Positions 9,678 to 21,285 of a DNA stretch of 64,000 nt are shown here, in pieces (positions within the stretch are counted from its first letter, which is position 1; each line of letters begins with the position of its first letter). The position numbers were made by a program, and so were the translations under genes. The notes under the pieces were generated by a model. It made no database searches and had not been told where the DNA came from. It was given only the letters and a program-made list of their open reading frames with translations. The stretch is from Nigrospora sphaerica. Lineage: Eukaryota > Ascomycota > Sordariomycetes > Amphisphaeriales > Apiosporaceae. The stretch lies in contig JAGVVL010000017.1 of NCBI GenBank assembly GCA_018287875.1, forward strand, positions 1,178,001 to 1,242,000. The letters are read 5' to 3'.

Positions 9678-12600
9678 TCACGTAGAGTTACCTCTACTGC
9701 TTGTCGATGAAGGGCAAATGTCCTCGTAGTACTTCGTTAAGGAAACAAAGAGTTGAAACTGTTCTGGGCTGTGTATCAGCCTTCGCCAGTATTCTTGTAA
9801 GGTCTCCGGTTCAGGGTCGAACTTTGGCCATCGGGCCCGGTGCCTTCGCGTTTTGCGGCAGTAGACTAGGTGTTCTGGTGTTCGTAGCATTCGGCACGCG
9901 CATCGATCGTACCGCCCGTGTCCAAACTTCTTATGGTACCAGTCGAAGTCACCATGCCCTGACCGGAGCGCGAGGAAGTTGTGAAGTGTTCGTTTGGGGA
10001 GATCCAGCTCCTTTGGTGTCTTGAGAGTCGCTTTAATGAATCCGAGTTTCCGGTAGCGTTTGCAGCCCTAGGAAGCTTCCTCCCACTACTTCGCGAACTG
10101 GTCCTTCACGATCGTCTTTCGGAGTTTCTTTACGCCCGCGTAGGTAGCCTGGGAAGGGAGGCTTGTTAGCAACGATGCCCCTTCCTTCGCTAGTCTGTCG
10201 GCTTCCTCGTTGCCTTGGATGCCTTCGTGGCCTGGCACCCATCGAACGTGCACGTCGGCAATCGTCGCTAGCTCCTGGAAGGCGAGAAAGGCTTCTTGCG
10301 AGCTTTTCAGCGCGTTTCCCGTGAGGCCCCGGATCACGGACGTATTATCTAAGCAGACGTGGATTGTCGCGCCTAGGTCCACCTGATAAGCTTAACGTAG
10401 ACCTTGCCACGCTCCGGCGGCTTCGCCGTCAAAGACTTCCGCTAGGCCCAGTCGTCCTTTATCCTGGTGTATTTTCCGTCCGTTTCTATAGATAGCGAAG
10501 CCCTAGCCGACCGCCTCGTTAGGTCCTTTCGACCCGTCTGAGAAAACGACGAGGTGGGTATTGGGGAGGTTCGACTGCCACGCTGCGAAGTCCATCGCCG
10601 CTGTCTTTTTGTCCTTCTGCGGCTCTTGCTCCGGCGTGTATCTCCTTGGGAGGTACTGTGGCCGCGGGAAACTAGGTAGGAGTCTGGCTGCTCTCTGAAG
10701 CCTGGTCCGCGCTGGTTGTAGAGAGCCGTAGCAGCGGCCTGGTGGGTAGGGCCGCAGCGCTGTCCACGCGGTCAGCATGTGGTCCTTGTCCACCGATTGG
10801 AGCCGTAGTCCGAAGCGATAGAACGCCGCTTCTAGTACGACTCGTGCTGTCGGGACCCCTGCGTCCCTATGTAGCGTGGCTGTCGGCGTTGTCCTCTATA
10901 CAGGCAGAACAGACCGTATCGCTTCTCGTAAGACCCGGTCTATTTCATCCATATGCGCTTCTTGCCGGGTTGCCACTTCTGTTTTGCGTTCTCTGCTAAC
11001 GATCTTTCGGGTCTTCGTCCGCCCCCTGTACCATGCCTCGGCCCCGTAGGTGAGAATGGGAAGAACGCACGTGAAGATGGCCTTCCGGAGGGCTCTTGGC
11101 GGTGGGCCTCGCTGGGTGTTGGCTAGGCTCCGAAGGTGTCGTACGACGTTCCGCGCTTGTGCCGCTTTCCTCTTCACGTGCTTCGTGAACCGAAGCTTCG
11201 GGTCGAACCAGACGCCGAGCCATCGTACAGGCTTCTCCGAGGCGTGCACTATGAGGCCGTGGTCTTTTACCGAGACGCTCGGAAGTCCCTCCGGGTTCTT
11301 TCCGCATGTAAAGTGGAGCAGATCACTCTTCTCCGGGTCGATCGCGACCTTGTTTTCTCGGCCCCAGTTAAGGACGTCGTTTAGGTCGTTCGATAGCTGT
11401 CGTGCATTCTCTTGGAGGGACTTGCTTTCTCGGTAAAGGCATATATCATCCGCATATCCGAATCGGTGTCTTGTGTCCTCGAGTAGGATGTCTGCAATGT
11501 ATAGGAGGAAGAGGATGGGGGAGGCGGGGGAACCTTGTAGCAGACCACATTGGATCGTCTGTGGTGCTGTTATGACATTCTCGAGTCGAATCCGCACTTA
11601 TCTTTCTTCCATGAAGGAGCCCACGAACTTCACTAGCGGTGTGGCCCAGCCCTGTTGTCTCATACGGAGTATAAGCCGCTTCTTAAGCGCTGCGTCGAAT
11701 GCGCCTTTTACGTCTAAGGTGAGGATCGAGGCTGTACGCCTAGTCTCTAGGGAGTGTTCAATCTCATGTGTTAAGCAGGCAAGGAGGTCCGAGGCTGCTC
11801 GTGTTGGCAGGGCCCCCGCCTATTGTGGGCTGACCACTTTGTATAGGAGTGCTGTGTTAGCGATCCGCCTCGCGACGAGCCTTTCGAGGCCTTTCCTAAG
11901 ACAGGAGAGGAGGGCGATCGGTCGCCAGGAGCGAGGGTTTAAGAGGTCTTTCTTATTCGGTTTCCGTAGCATCACGACCTCGGCTGTTTGGAATGGGCGT
12001 GGGTGGTGGCTAATCCGTAAGCAGGCCTGGAAAAGGGATCGTATCGGCTCTTAGACGGCATGCCAGCACGCTTTAAGTAGCCTTACCGAGATGCTATCGA
12101 CTCCTGGTGAGGTGCTTTTCACCGCAATCGTGGCGGCTGTTAGCTCCTCTCTAGAGATGTAGGTGTCCTAGGGGAGGGCGCGCCGCGGTATTGTCGGGAT
12201 CTCAAGAGGGTCGCCTTCGAGGTCTTCGGCGTCCGTGAACCGCTCTAGGAGGGCCTTACAGAGGGCGTGTGCCTTCTCTTCCGTGTCTTCAATCGTCTTG
12301 TCCCTAATAACGAGCGGGGGCGATGGAATGGTCGGCTGTAGCTTATACCATTGAACCACCTTATATAGGTCTTCGTCTGACTGGATCGAGTCGATTCGCT
12401 GTCGCCAGTACCTCCGCTTCTCTTATCTCACTACCGCGAGGAAATGTTTTCGCTCTTCGAGGTGTCTCCAATCCCCTTAGCAGTGTCTTCTTGCTCGGCG
12501 GAATGCGTCTCGGGCCTCTCGGCACGTGTCGGTCCACCATGGCGCGTCGCGACCGTCTTTGGCTGGGTGTTTCCCAACTGTTTCTAGCGCTCTTCGTAGG

Positions 12601-13463
12601 AGGCTTAAGATCTCCGATGCTTGTAGGTCCAGCTGGTCCGTCGTAGGTGTCGGAGGGAGTGGCGTACAGCTTTGTAGACCTAGTTCGATAACGCCGGCGA
12701 AAGCTTTTAACTTACTTTCCGGTATAGAGTATCGATACTGCGTCGTCGATATCCGATAGTTCCTCGGAATTGAGATTCGGATCGTCTCGTGGTCCGCCCC
12801 TGTCTGGAGTTTAAGATCTACCTCCGCTATAGCGAAAGGGATGTTAGAGAATGTTAAATCGATAGTATGTCCCGCTATGCGTGTCGGGACTCCTATCTCT
12901 CCTATATAGCTAAGTCCATTCGCGACGGCCCAGTCGTGGATCTCGAGTCCTGCATTTTGGGTTCGTCGGATGCCCGGATCCCAGGCGCTGTACCATGCGT
13001 TAAAGTCCCCCGCGACCACGCAATTAGGTGGCGGTTGCATAGCTAAGAGGAGTCGTGTCGCCTGGCTAAGAGGCTCATTTGGGGGTCTGTATACGTTAAT
13101 AAAGGTGAAGTGGTCGATCTCGAGCTATAGGAGGTCTCTAGTTTGCCATGGCCGCTTTTGTCTCGTCTTTAGCCTGCTGTCTTTCCGGGTATAGGTCATA
13201 ACCCGGGGCTGATTTGTGATGCTGTCCCAGTGGTCGACCGGGACGTAAGCACTGTAGCCTGGGTGTGAGTTGAATCTATTCCTGCCGTCGTTCATAACGG
13301 ATGGCTCCTGTACGAGGATCACATCGATGTGGTCCTCCCAGCATTGCTGCAGTAGCGCCGTGTATGCCGGCGGCGATTTGCCTACGTTAGCCTGCACTAC
13401 CTATAGGACTTGTCGCCCTAGTCTAGTGCGTGTCGTGTGCGTCCGATCGTTTGTCCTATTCAT
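9678..13463 (-). pseudogene. LINE L3 ORF2: AP endonuclease, reverse transcriptase, RNase H
   Basis: One frame of 1262 codons runs from ATG 13463 to 9678 with no frameshift but eleven internal TAA/TAG stops. The endonuclease shows QANVGKS, VQEPSV, GDFNAWYSAWD, HTIDLTFSN and ADHETI (to about 12770). The reverse transcriptase has SWRPIALLS, the GLLQGSPASPILF loop and an intact YADD catalytic site at about 11450. RNase H follows with all acidic positions: VVFSDGSKG (about 10540), FDGEAAGA, CLDNTSVI (about 10350) and WVPGHEGIQGNEEADRLA (about 10220). A C-terminal block CRMLRTPEHLVYCRK lies at about 9880. The stops fall mostly where the surrounding sequence suggests Gln, as expected from CAA/CAG to TAA/TAG. 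Apart from these stops the enzyme looks complete. It is inactive as it stands unless readthrough occurs. Confidence 0.88.
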
Positions 13464-13662
13464 AGTCGACACTAGCTATGCTATCGAGCACGCGGTAGTT
13501 TATACGTGGTATGTTCCGTTGGCTGCGCTTCGTCCTGTTCTCCTGGGTGGGCTAAGGCCGTCTTCCTGGGGTTTCCATGGCCGCGTGAGTCGGGTTTTCT
13601 GTGGCTACATCGACGATGTGCCTGTCTGCATTAGGTGTGTCTAGTATCGGGCTGGCTTCTTC

Positions 13663-15735
13663 TTATGTGTTGCCTCCCTGGCTTGTTCCTTGCAGTTGGG
13701 CTGTCTTATAGAGCAAGCTACCGGTCTGGCGGATCTTAGCGAGCTCATTTCGTGTAAGGCGTACTAACTTGCCCTTCTTCACTACTGGCTTCGCCGGGCA
13801 GTTTTCATGGCTCGCTGGAGCGGGCCCGTAGCAGTTCGCACACCGTGGGCGTTCCTGGCACGGCTGTGGGTGGTTATAACCTGCCGGGAGCCGGGCGCTG
13901 CAGTTCTCGCATCTACTAGTTCGCATGCAAACTCGGCTCGGGTGATATCCTTGGCATCCCGGGTTATGTCGGCTAGGAGGCGTGCGCTTCTCGATTAGCC
14001 GGGCGGGCCCGCTCGTAGCGAAGAGCCGAAACGGACGGACTTTCTGTAGGAACAAGACAATATATGATCTCTTGTTCGTCCCCGGTATCGGTTCCTGTCG
14101 CGACCAGCGCACGCTAACTGGTTCGATGCCGGTTTACGCAATGACTTCATCTTGTAGGAGTGTGTCGGTCTCGAATGTCTCGCCGAAGATGTTCGGGAGG
14201 CGCGTTGGGCAGCCGGGGACCATGTAGTTAACCCACGTGATCGGGACCTCGACTGCGTTAGCTCGGAGGCTTCGCGCCAGTTCTTCCTTTCTTCGGAGAA
14301 GTATCTCTCTTGTTTCCTTATTTCTTGGACGGACGGCGACGCCTGTAGCTGTATGGTAGACGTCTGGGACGTCAACCAGAGATAGGTCGAGGGTCTTGTA
14401 TACGACCTGTCGTAGAGCAAAGTTGTATTGGGTATGTGCCCAGTTTCGGTGTTCCTCTGGGATCCTCACGAGAACCCGGAGGTCCTCTCGTTGATTCGCT
14501 TGCTGGGTCCGCTTGTTTGCACCGTCTTGGGGCTGTGGCTTCTGTCCCGCTCCGGTAATGTCGGCCCAGGTGCGCGTGTGGGCCCCGAGGGGCCCCGCAC
14601 GGGTCGGGCCGCCCTCCGGTAAGAGGCGCTCGTTCGGGCGGGGGCAAGTCGTGTCCCCGATCTTGGCCTGTAGGAAAACTGTGAAGCCTTTCGTGATCTC
14701 CGCGGCTAACTCCTTGTCTTCGTCGCGGTATTCTTCGATAATGCTGTCTAGGGCGCGGGCGATCTTCGTGAGCACCGATCGTCGGGTGTTGTGTTGCTTG
14801 TCCATATCGCCCAGGATCGGGGCCAGTGCGTCCGAGGCCGGATGGTGTGCTTGCGCTGTAGTCTGCAGCACGGCTCCTTCCGGCGTCGAAGCTTCTCGAG
14901 TGTCGTCGACCTTCCTTCGGTTTCGCAGTGGACCGTTCGCAGGGGCCTCATTCTGCCCCGTTCGCTTCCTCTTGTGAGTATAAGTGGGGGGAGCTTCTTC
15001 AAGGTGGTCGGGAGGATCGTTTCCCGTCATCACCTCATCGGTGATGTCCTCACAAGGAGGTGAAGCCATCACGATGATGGTCCCAGAGTCCATCTGGCCT
15101 CTGGGTTGGCGTTGAGGCGCCGTTGGGCCTCCTATTCCCCGGGTCAAGTTCTCTGCGCTTTCTATAGAAAGGGGGGGAATAGAAGGTTTGCACCTTAAGC
15201 AGCCCGCAAGGGCATATCCCTCTCTAGGACCACCGACATGCGCATCCGTCCTCTCGAGCCATAGCACGACCTCCTCGACCTGCAGCCTCCCAGGATAGCA
15301 CCTGCGCCAGCGACACTCCGACAGAGAAGATGCCCTTTGGCACAATCGAAGGCAGCCCGTCTTATCCTTGTCTCCAGGTCCCTGGGCTGGCCTAATCCAG
15401 CTGTTCATCCCCTTCCACGGCAAGTCCTCGAACCGGTTCCATCTTTGGTCGACCCTAGTGCGAGTAGGGGATGTAGGGGCTACCCTGTTCTTCTGCCGGT
15501 CCCGCGGTCGTCGTGCTATGCTACGGCCTACCGGTGTCCTAGGGTGGCGAGCCCTGGACCGGCTTCCCGTTGCTCGCCGCCATCTCTGCCGGCGAGCCGA
15601 CCATGTCTTGCCGTAGGCCTTCGGTAGGGGGTACCACCACGCCGGCATAGTACCCCGTAAGGCCTCGACTAACCTGCCCTGATCCACCATATGTTCGTCT
15701 CCGGAGCGGTGCGCTGTCACCTTAAAGGGCGACAC
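13663..15735 (-). pseudogene. LINE L3 ORF1 (gag-like protein with CCHC knuckles)
   Basis: A single frame runs from 15735 to 13663 with one internal stop (TAA 14134-14136). The first 214 codons are unusually basic and may be 5' UTR; ATG 15093 (MDSGTII) or 15069 (MASPPCED) are more convincing starts and give about 470 codons. The middle has an acidic helical segment (SVLTKIARALDSIIEEYRDE) and an RRM-like part with DLRVLVRIPEEHR. After the stop the frame shows knuckles such as CMRTSRCENC and CQERPRCANCYGPAPASHENC, which bind element RNA in this family. ORF2 begins about 200 bp downstream. The stop lies between the RRM-like part and the knuckles, so a truncated product would lack zinc-knuckle RNA binding. 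Confidence 0.8.
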
Positions 15736-17421
15736 GGGCGGCCAGCCGTAGCCACTATTGCCTTAACGACTCCGTCCCCGTGTTCTTAACAACTTCCATT
15801 ACTCCGTACGCACGTCCACTTAGGTATTCGTTCGATGCCCTCGCGGCTGTTCGCTGCAAGCCGTCTCAGAGCTCGGCAGGGCCGAGGGTGTCCTGTCGTC
15901 GCTTCGAGAACCGAGTCGACGTCGGATGGTTTTTCTACCCAAATCCCTCTATAGAGACGAGGGCCTTCGCTACGCGGTCGATTTGTCGTCGATTCGGCGT
16001 CGCGTGGTGTCGATTTTCGAGGCTGCTTGCTACGTTTGGCGGGGGCGAAAAGTTTTCGGTCGTGCGACGCCCGAAAATCCCGCATCACAGATCGTATCAG
16101 CAAAACTCCAGAGCAGCGACATAGCGACGCAGCAATAGCGCCTCGCTGCACTTTCGTGCAGAATGCGTCTCTACATCGGCTCTTCCTCAGTCAATTAACC
16201 CAGGAAGATTTCCAGCCGGCGCCGCGGGGAGGCTGTAGAGTCCGACTTCGCCAGCCGCGTTAGCCCATCTATGGGTAAGATAGATGCTTAGATTGATCAC
16301 TGAGGTAATGACTGTCTATGTAGGAAACCCTCCTGACTTATATACCAAGTCATTCCCTCACTGATACCCTGGATCACCTTGGATCACTACTGATCCAACT
16401 GATCCCTTAGTGTTGGCTCACTAACACTGTTACTGATCCTGTACTGGAGGCTCACCAGTGGCCCCACTGATCCATCCCGTGGATCAGTGCCAAGCCTAGT
16501 GATCCATCACGTGACCTAGCCTTGGCGTGGCTTGCCCTTGGGGCTGGTGTCTCTTGTCCGAGGCTGATCTCCCTTACTTGGTGATGTAGTAGGCGAGGTC
16601 TTGGCTGCATGGGCGCTTACCCGCTTCCATAAGATGCTTGTTGGTTCGGGTCGTCCGTAACACTTTCCTTAAAGCTATATATACCAGCGTCCGAATAACA
16701 AATCGGCTCGCAGCGCCTCTCGATATAGACAGCAAGGTAACAGCAGAACAAATCTAAGATGTCCTTACTAAGGCAGGCTAGTGGAAGGCACCCGGACTAG
16801 ACTAGCTTCCGAACGGATTCCTTAAACACTTAGGAAAGCCCCTCTTCTAGGCCTTAGCCTCCCTAGCGAAAGCGTCTTGGTATATAAGATACTATCTAAA
16901 AGCATTCCGTAAAGCAGTTACTATTATCCTCCGGAAGCTAAGAAAGTAGCTAAACGAGTACTACTAAGCCGGCGGATAGAGACCTATCGCGCTACTTAAC
17001 ACTATAGGGAAAGCAATCGAGAGCCTACTAGCGTAACAGCTAGCTAGCTTTGCCGAAGAAAATAGACTGCTCCCAGACAAACAGATAGGCAACCAGAAAG
17101 GCCACTTTATAGAAACGGCCTTGCAGTTGCTAACGGACTTAATCTGTATAGCCTGGAAATATAAAGGTGCAGCAACCCTTCTATCGTTAGACATCTTAAG
17201 CACTTTCGACTCCATCGACTATAGAAGACTCCTTATTAACCTATAAGCGCTAAGGGTCTCTATATAAACTATTAGCTAAATCTAAAGCTTCTTATTTAAC
17301 CGATCTACTACACTATTCTTTAACGGCTAAGAATTAGACGAGATCTTAATCCCGGCAGGCGTCCTATAGGACTCACTTTTATCGCCTATCCTCTTCTGCC
17401 TTTATATAGCCGGTCTCTATA

Positions 17422-19351
17422 AGCTCGAGCACCCCTTCGAGCGCCAGCCCCTTCGCGCGCCACCGGTTTCAGCCATGCCTCACGATGCTTCCGTTTATGT
17501 CACTCCATAATATTTAGCCACACACTTAGCCTACAGCCATAGTGGATAGTTCGATAGAATCGTTATCTTCTGCTCTTTCTCGTGAAGGTATCGAAATGGA
17601 TCCAGACCAGCTAGAGCTTGCCTTAGCGGAGATCACCGCCGGCAAGTCTATCAGAGCTACCGCCAAGCAGTTCCATATCTCCAAGGACTATTTGAGGCGC
17701 CGCATTAAGGGCACGATAACTCAAAAGGAGTTCAACGCCGAGAGGCAGTCCCTATCACCAATCCAGGAATAACAACTAGTTGACTAGGTGTTGTTACAAG
17801 CTAGACTAGGCTGGGCACCACCGCATAGCCGTTTTCGCCTGTACGCGCTATAGATCTATCGTCAGTCTGGAGGCCAAAATCACCTTGGTAAACATTGGCA
17901 CGTCGCGTTTTTTCGCCGCTATCTAAAGGTTAGGTCTATCCAAGCCACCGGCATCGACTTTCTGCGTGTTAACGGCGCTTCGCGTACTAATATCGTGGAA
18001 TTTTTCGATCGTCTGGACCACCCTAAGCTCGCGGAGGTGTTGCTAGAGGACACCTACAACGTGGACGAGATTGGCAGCATGATTGGGCTTGGAGATAACC
18101 CTTTGGTTATCGGCCCAGCCGCCGTAAGGAAAATCTACACCATGGATCCTGGAAATCGGGAGTGGGTGACGATCCTGGAGTGCGTTAGCGCTGATAGCCG
18201 CGTTCTGCCGCCCCTGGTTATCTTTAAGGGCGCTGAGGTCTAACAGCAATGGTTCGTAAACCAAGTGAACGACGAGGACTTCGTGGACTAGCATTTCTGC
18301 ACCTCGAAAAGCGGCTGGACCAACAATTTAATAGCCCTACGCTGGCTAAAGGAGGTGTTTCTGCTAAAAACGAGGCCCCGTCACGGTGGCTGGAGGCATC
18401 TTATCCTGGACGGCCATGGGAGCCACGTTGACGAGGCCTTCATGTTAACTTGCCTTGAGGCGAAGGTCTGGCTGGATTTCCTGCCAGCGCACACCTCCCA
18501 GGTGCTTCAGCCCCTGGATCTGGGCTCCTTTTCGGTATTAAAGAGGGCATACCGCACTAAGCTGCGTGAGGCGTGCGCCTCCAGCCTCACGATGACTCCA
18601 AACAAGCCAGAGTTCCTGGAGGCCTGGAATAAGGCTAGGAAGGAGGCCTTCACGCCTTCAAATATCGCAGCAGGCTAGATTGCAACTGGTATCTTTCCCA
18701 GGGACCGGTCTAAGGCCCTCAACAGCCGACTAGCGCGGCAGCGAGACCAGGACCTTGAAGAACGACCCAGAATACCAGAACTAAGGGATCCAGAGGTCGA
18801 TACGCTGGCTGCGATGTCTGCGGTGGTGTTCCAGACCCCAAGGAGCGCACGTCAATTGAATGGCATCGCCAGAGACCTGCGTGGGATGGAGCCAGCCTAT
18901 AGCAAGCCGACTTTCTGGTTCCTCACGAGGAAGCTCTGCAAGGCCCTTGACGATAGTTGCGCTCAGATCGCCAGCCTTACGCACGAACGAGACCAATTGG
19001 CGGCTGCCCTGGAACGGCATAGGCCCCAGAAGCGTCGTAGAGTAAGGCCGACCGCTCAGGAGCGCTTCGTGCAGATGTCAGACGTCAGGAGGGTCAAAAG
19101 GGAGATGGGGGTGCTGCCGGACAGCTCGGACGAGCCTGCAGGCCAAGGGGACTGGATAGACCTGGAGGATTGGGATGAAGATGATGATGAAGAGGTAGAA
19201 GAGTGTATCGTGATCTCTTGAAGCTAAACTGCTTGCTCATATCTATCCTGGCGCCCGAGATATTCGTGTTTTTGTCTGCAGGGGTTGTCGTGAGGTATGG
19301 CTGAAACCGGTGGCGCGCGAAGGGGCTGGCGCTCAAAGGGGTGCTCGAGCT
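17422..19351 (+). mobile_element. Pogo/Fot1-like DNA transposon P (1930 bp)
   Basis: Terminal inverted repeats of about 45 bp start agctcgagcacccctt and are almost perfect at both ends. The target duplication is TA (17420-17421 and 19352-19353), as for Tc1/mariner-pogo elements. Each inverted repeat contains two tandem 16-bp units, accccttcgagcgcca followed by gccccttcgcgcgcca. The element carries one transposase gene and lies inside ORF2 of LINE L2. Base composition is GC-rich and decay is light compared with the host LINE, so it arrived later. Confidence 0.93.
17539..19221 (+). pseudogene. Pogo-like transposase of element P
   Basis: One frame covers 17539-19221 (about 560 codons) with six in-frame TAA/TAG and no frameshift. 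The codon at 17539 is ATA directly before GTG, so the original ATG was probably lost by G-to-A. Domains: an N-terminal psq-type helix-turn-helix (residues about 30-60, KSIRATAKQFHISKDYLRRR), a CENP-B-like second helix-turn-helix, and a DDE_1 catalytic core. The acidic residues are visible in YNVDEIG (Asp at about 18064), LILDGHGSH (Asp at about 18409) and QPLDLGSF (Asp at about 18517). The C-terminus is a basic coiled-coil region and an acidic tail (DLEDWDEDDDEEVEE). Length fits Fot1/Pot-type transposases. Stops sit where Gln or Trp is expected, for example before QWFV near 18241. Confidence 0.87.
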
Positions 19352-19582
19352 TAAGGCTCTCCGCGCTATACTAAGGATAGCTACTATAGCCTTTGTAAAC
19401 GATACGAACTTTGTAGGCTTCGGCTTAAACCCCGAGTAGACCTATAAGCGGTTAAAAGCCGCTTACAGGATCTGTAAAGAATAGGCAATCAGCTATAGTA
19501 TAACCTTCGCAGTCCAGAAATATCACCTAGTACACTTCTCTCAAAGACAGAAAGGTCCGGACACAAAGATAGCCTTAGAAGG

Positions 19583-19893
19583 TGTCACGGGGTGGACCGT
19601 GACAGGCCGTACCGGCACAGGGCAGCCTCTGAGACATCCTAAACTAGCTACGGATTAGTCGTCCCGCGATGGAGTTCTGTCAAGACCGCTCGGTACGGAC
19701 CTCCGTTGGGGATTTAGATAAGAAGTCTGCGACCGAGAAGACTTCAGTTGTAGCTCTTCAAGCTACGTCCTGTCCATCAAGCCTGACCTGTACCGACAGA
19801 ATAGGAACCTGGACCTGTAGCATAGAACCTGAATCGACTCTATTATCCGCCTGCCTACCTGCTCCTTGACACCTGCCTACCTGCTCCTTAACA
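19583..19893 (+). repeat. Solo LTR, family A, with a 22-bp terminal duplication
   Basis: It begins TGTCACGG, and gaagg flanks both sides (19578-19582 and 19894-19898). The normal 289-bp end at 19871 is followed by a second copy of the last 22 bp (cctgcctacctgctccttaaca), so the LTR is 311 bp. The duplication lies inside the target duplication, so it arose after insertion or was carried by the incoming copy. It interrupts LINE L2. Confidence 0.9.
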
Positions 19894-21070
19894 GAAGGTC
19901 ACGAAATCGAACTAGAAGACTCTTGCCGCGTCCTTAGCATCTAGGTGGATAAACGTCTCCGTTAGGACGTCTATATCCAGTTGATATCGAAGAAGATAGC
20001 GACATAAGTCTATACCCTAAACCAAATAGCCGGCTCGATATAGAACGCGTCCCTTTAACGAGCCCGCCAAGTCTATATAGCCGTCGTACAGTCTGCTATA
20101 AGCTATGGAGCCTTAGAATGGCACCATCACATTCCAAAGAGCAGGGCTAAGACACTAGGTGATATTTAAACCGAGTGCCTTCGTAAGGTCATAGGGGCTT
20201 TTAAGGCGATAGCAACCACGATACTAGAAATAGAAGCCTATATATCGCCCTTAAACGTATAGCTTAATAAAAGAGTGGCGGCTTTGGAAGAGAGGCTCCA
20301 ATAGCCACGTATCGCCTCGCTTATCTAAGCAAGATACAATAACGTAGCTAAATAGATTTTAACAAAACCAACTCGCTAGCGCAGACCGAAAGACCCCGAC
20401 GCTCCCGATCGCAAAAGGTAGCTAAACGAATAGCTAGCTAGAGACTTAACATATAAGGCTGAGGAGAGAGACTGGCTTTAGAGATAATAACAAACGCAGA
20501 AAAACCAAACAGTATAAGCCTCGGCAGCAACTAAGAAGCCGCTAAATAAGCACGTCCTTAAGCTCTATAAAAGACTTTATAAGGCAGAGAGCTCGATTCT
20601 TATTTAAGCAAGGACCGGTAAAATTAGGCTATAAGACTTCCTTTTTAAGCGCAGGGTTCCAGGCTTCGACAGCCTATAGTGTGACTGCGGTCAGGATAGG
20701 GAAACCGTCCGGCATATCCTTGTTTTCTGCTTATAGGAAAGAGAAAGACGAGAGCAACTCGTTCAAGCTCTAAGAGGACCGGTAGACACAGATAGGATAC
20801 TCGACACCCCCAGAAAAGCAGGAATTATCGCGAGATGGCTACTCCGCTTGGGCAGGCTGGACATGTTCCAGCTGGCGAATCAACTTATCAGCTAGGAAGC
20901 GGGCGCGCTGAGCCCGATCTCGGTATGGCAGGTCAAAGTGCAGATAGAAGCGGTGCGACGCAGCGGAACCCAGGTTTTTCACCCGGCCAGACGTTAGCCT
21001 GGAACGGTTTTCCTAGACAAAGATGCGCAGGGGGTCCTCATGGCCTAGATAGATCGCTAGGTGTAAGAAC

Positions 21071-21285
21071 TTATAATCGCTAACTTAAAGAAGAAGTAAT
21101 AATTTAAATACACATTTTAGTATAATAATAAGAAATAAAGAAGTAAGAACATTTATAATAACCGTTTAAGATTTATAAACCTTTTTATAACGTATTATAA
21201 TAAGGTTGAGTTTAATAACGAATATTATAAGAATTTAAAAAAGAAACACTTTATATACTTTTTTGAGTTAAAGATGTAATGCTAA
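21071..21285. other. AT-rich segment next to the 3' end of LINE L2
   Basis: About 215 bp of very AT-rich DNA without recognisable coding signal, like the tract right of 37.3 kb. It marks the sudden change from moderately mutated LINE to AT-rich DNA. I see no gene in it. Confidence 0.6.

Larger units (their letters stand above)
9471..16258 (-). mobile_element. LINE L3, near full-length I/Tad1-clade element with (AAG)n tail
   Basis: A 6.8 kb non-LTR retrotransposon on the minus strand. Its 3' tail is the CTT run at 9471-9494 ((AAG)n on the element strand) and its 5' end is at 16258. The target duplication is gttagcccatc (9461-9471 and 16259-16269). Parts in element order: a 5' UTR upstream of 15735 or 15093, ORF1, ORF2, and a 3' UTR (9677-9495). 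It belongs to a different subfamily from L0-L2: its ORF2 carries an RNase H domain, which I do not see in L0-L2. Decay is light and consists of point nonsense changes without frameshifts. It inserted into LTR E, which had inserted into L2, so it is the youngest of the three. Confidence 0.92.
9281..16662 (+). repeat. Solo LTR, family E (about 584 bp), interrupted by LINE L3
   Basis: The outer ends are TGTAACG and CGTAACA, flanked by the 5-bp duplication ctttc (9276-9280 and 16663-16667) inside L2. The LTR consists of 9281-9471 and 16270-16662; LINE L3 sits between, bounded by duplicated gttagcccatc. The right part has a TATA-like palindrome gacttatataccaagtc near 16335 and, from about 16370 to 16510, many copies of GGATCA or its complement TGATCC. 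No internal coding region of this family is present in the window. Orientation is not certain. Confidence 0.8.
8668..21070 (+). mobile_element. LINE L2, 5'-truncated, split into four pieces by nested insertions
   Basis: A second copy of the L0/L1 LINE. It begins within the ORF2 endonuclease (8668 corresponds to about 5041 of L1) and continues at 8668-9280, 16663-17421, 19352-19582 and 19894-21070. Insertions between these pieces are LTR E with LINE L3, the pogo-like element P, and a family A solo LTR. The ORF2 stop is TAG 20893-20895, as in the sister copies. The RT loop at about 19388-19425 reads AFVNDTNFVGFG, so the first catalytic Asp has become Asn; L1 lost the other one. Trp/Gln-to-stop changes are numerous. 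No target duplication was found. The left flank is ordinary host DNA while the right flank is AT-rich. Confidence 0.85.

Noticed and set aside
9678..13463. Reassignment of TAA/TAG to Gln in this genome
   Set aside because: Other elements have TAG at clear Trp sites and Asp-to-Asn or ATG-to-ATA changes, all of CA-to-TA/TG-to-TA type. RIP-like mutation explains the whole set; host-like frames here also end in TAG/TAA/TGA normally.
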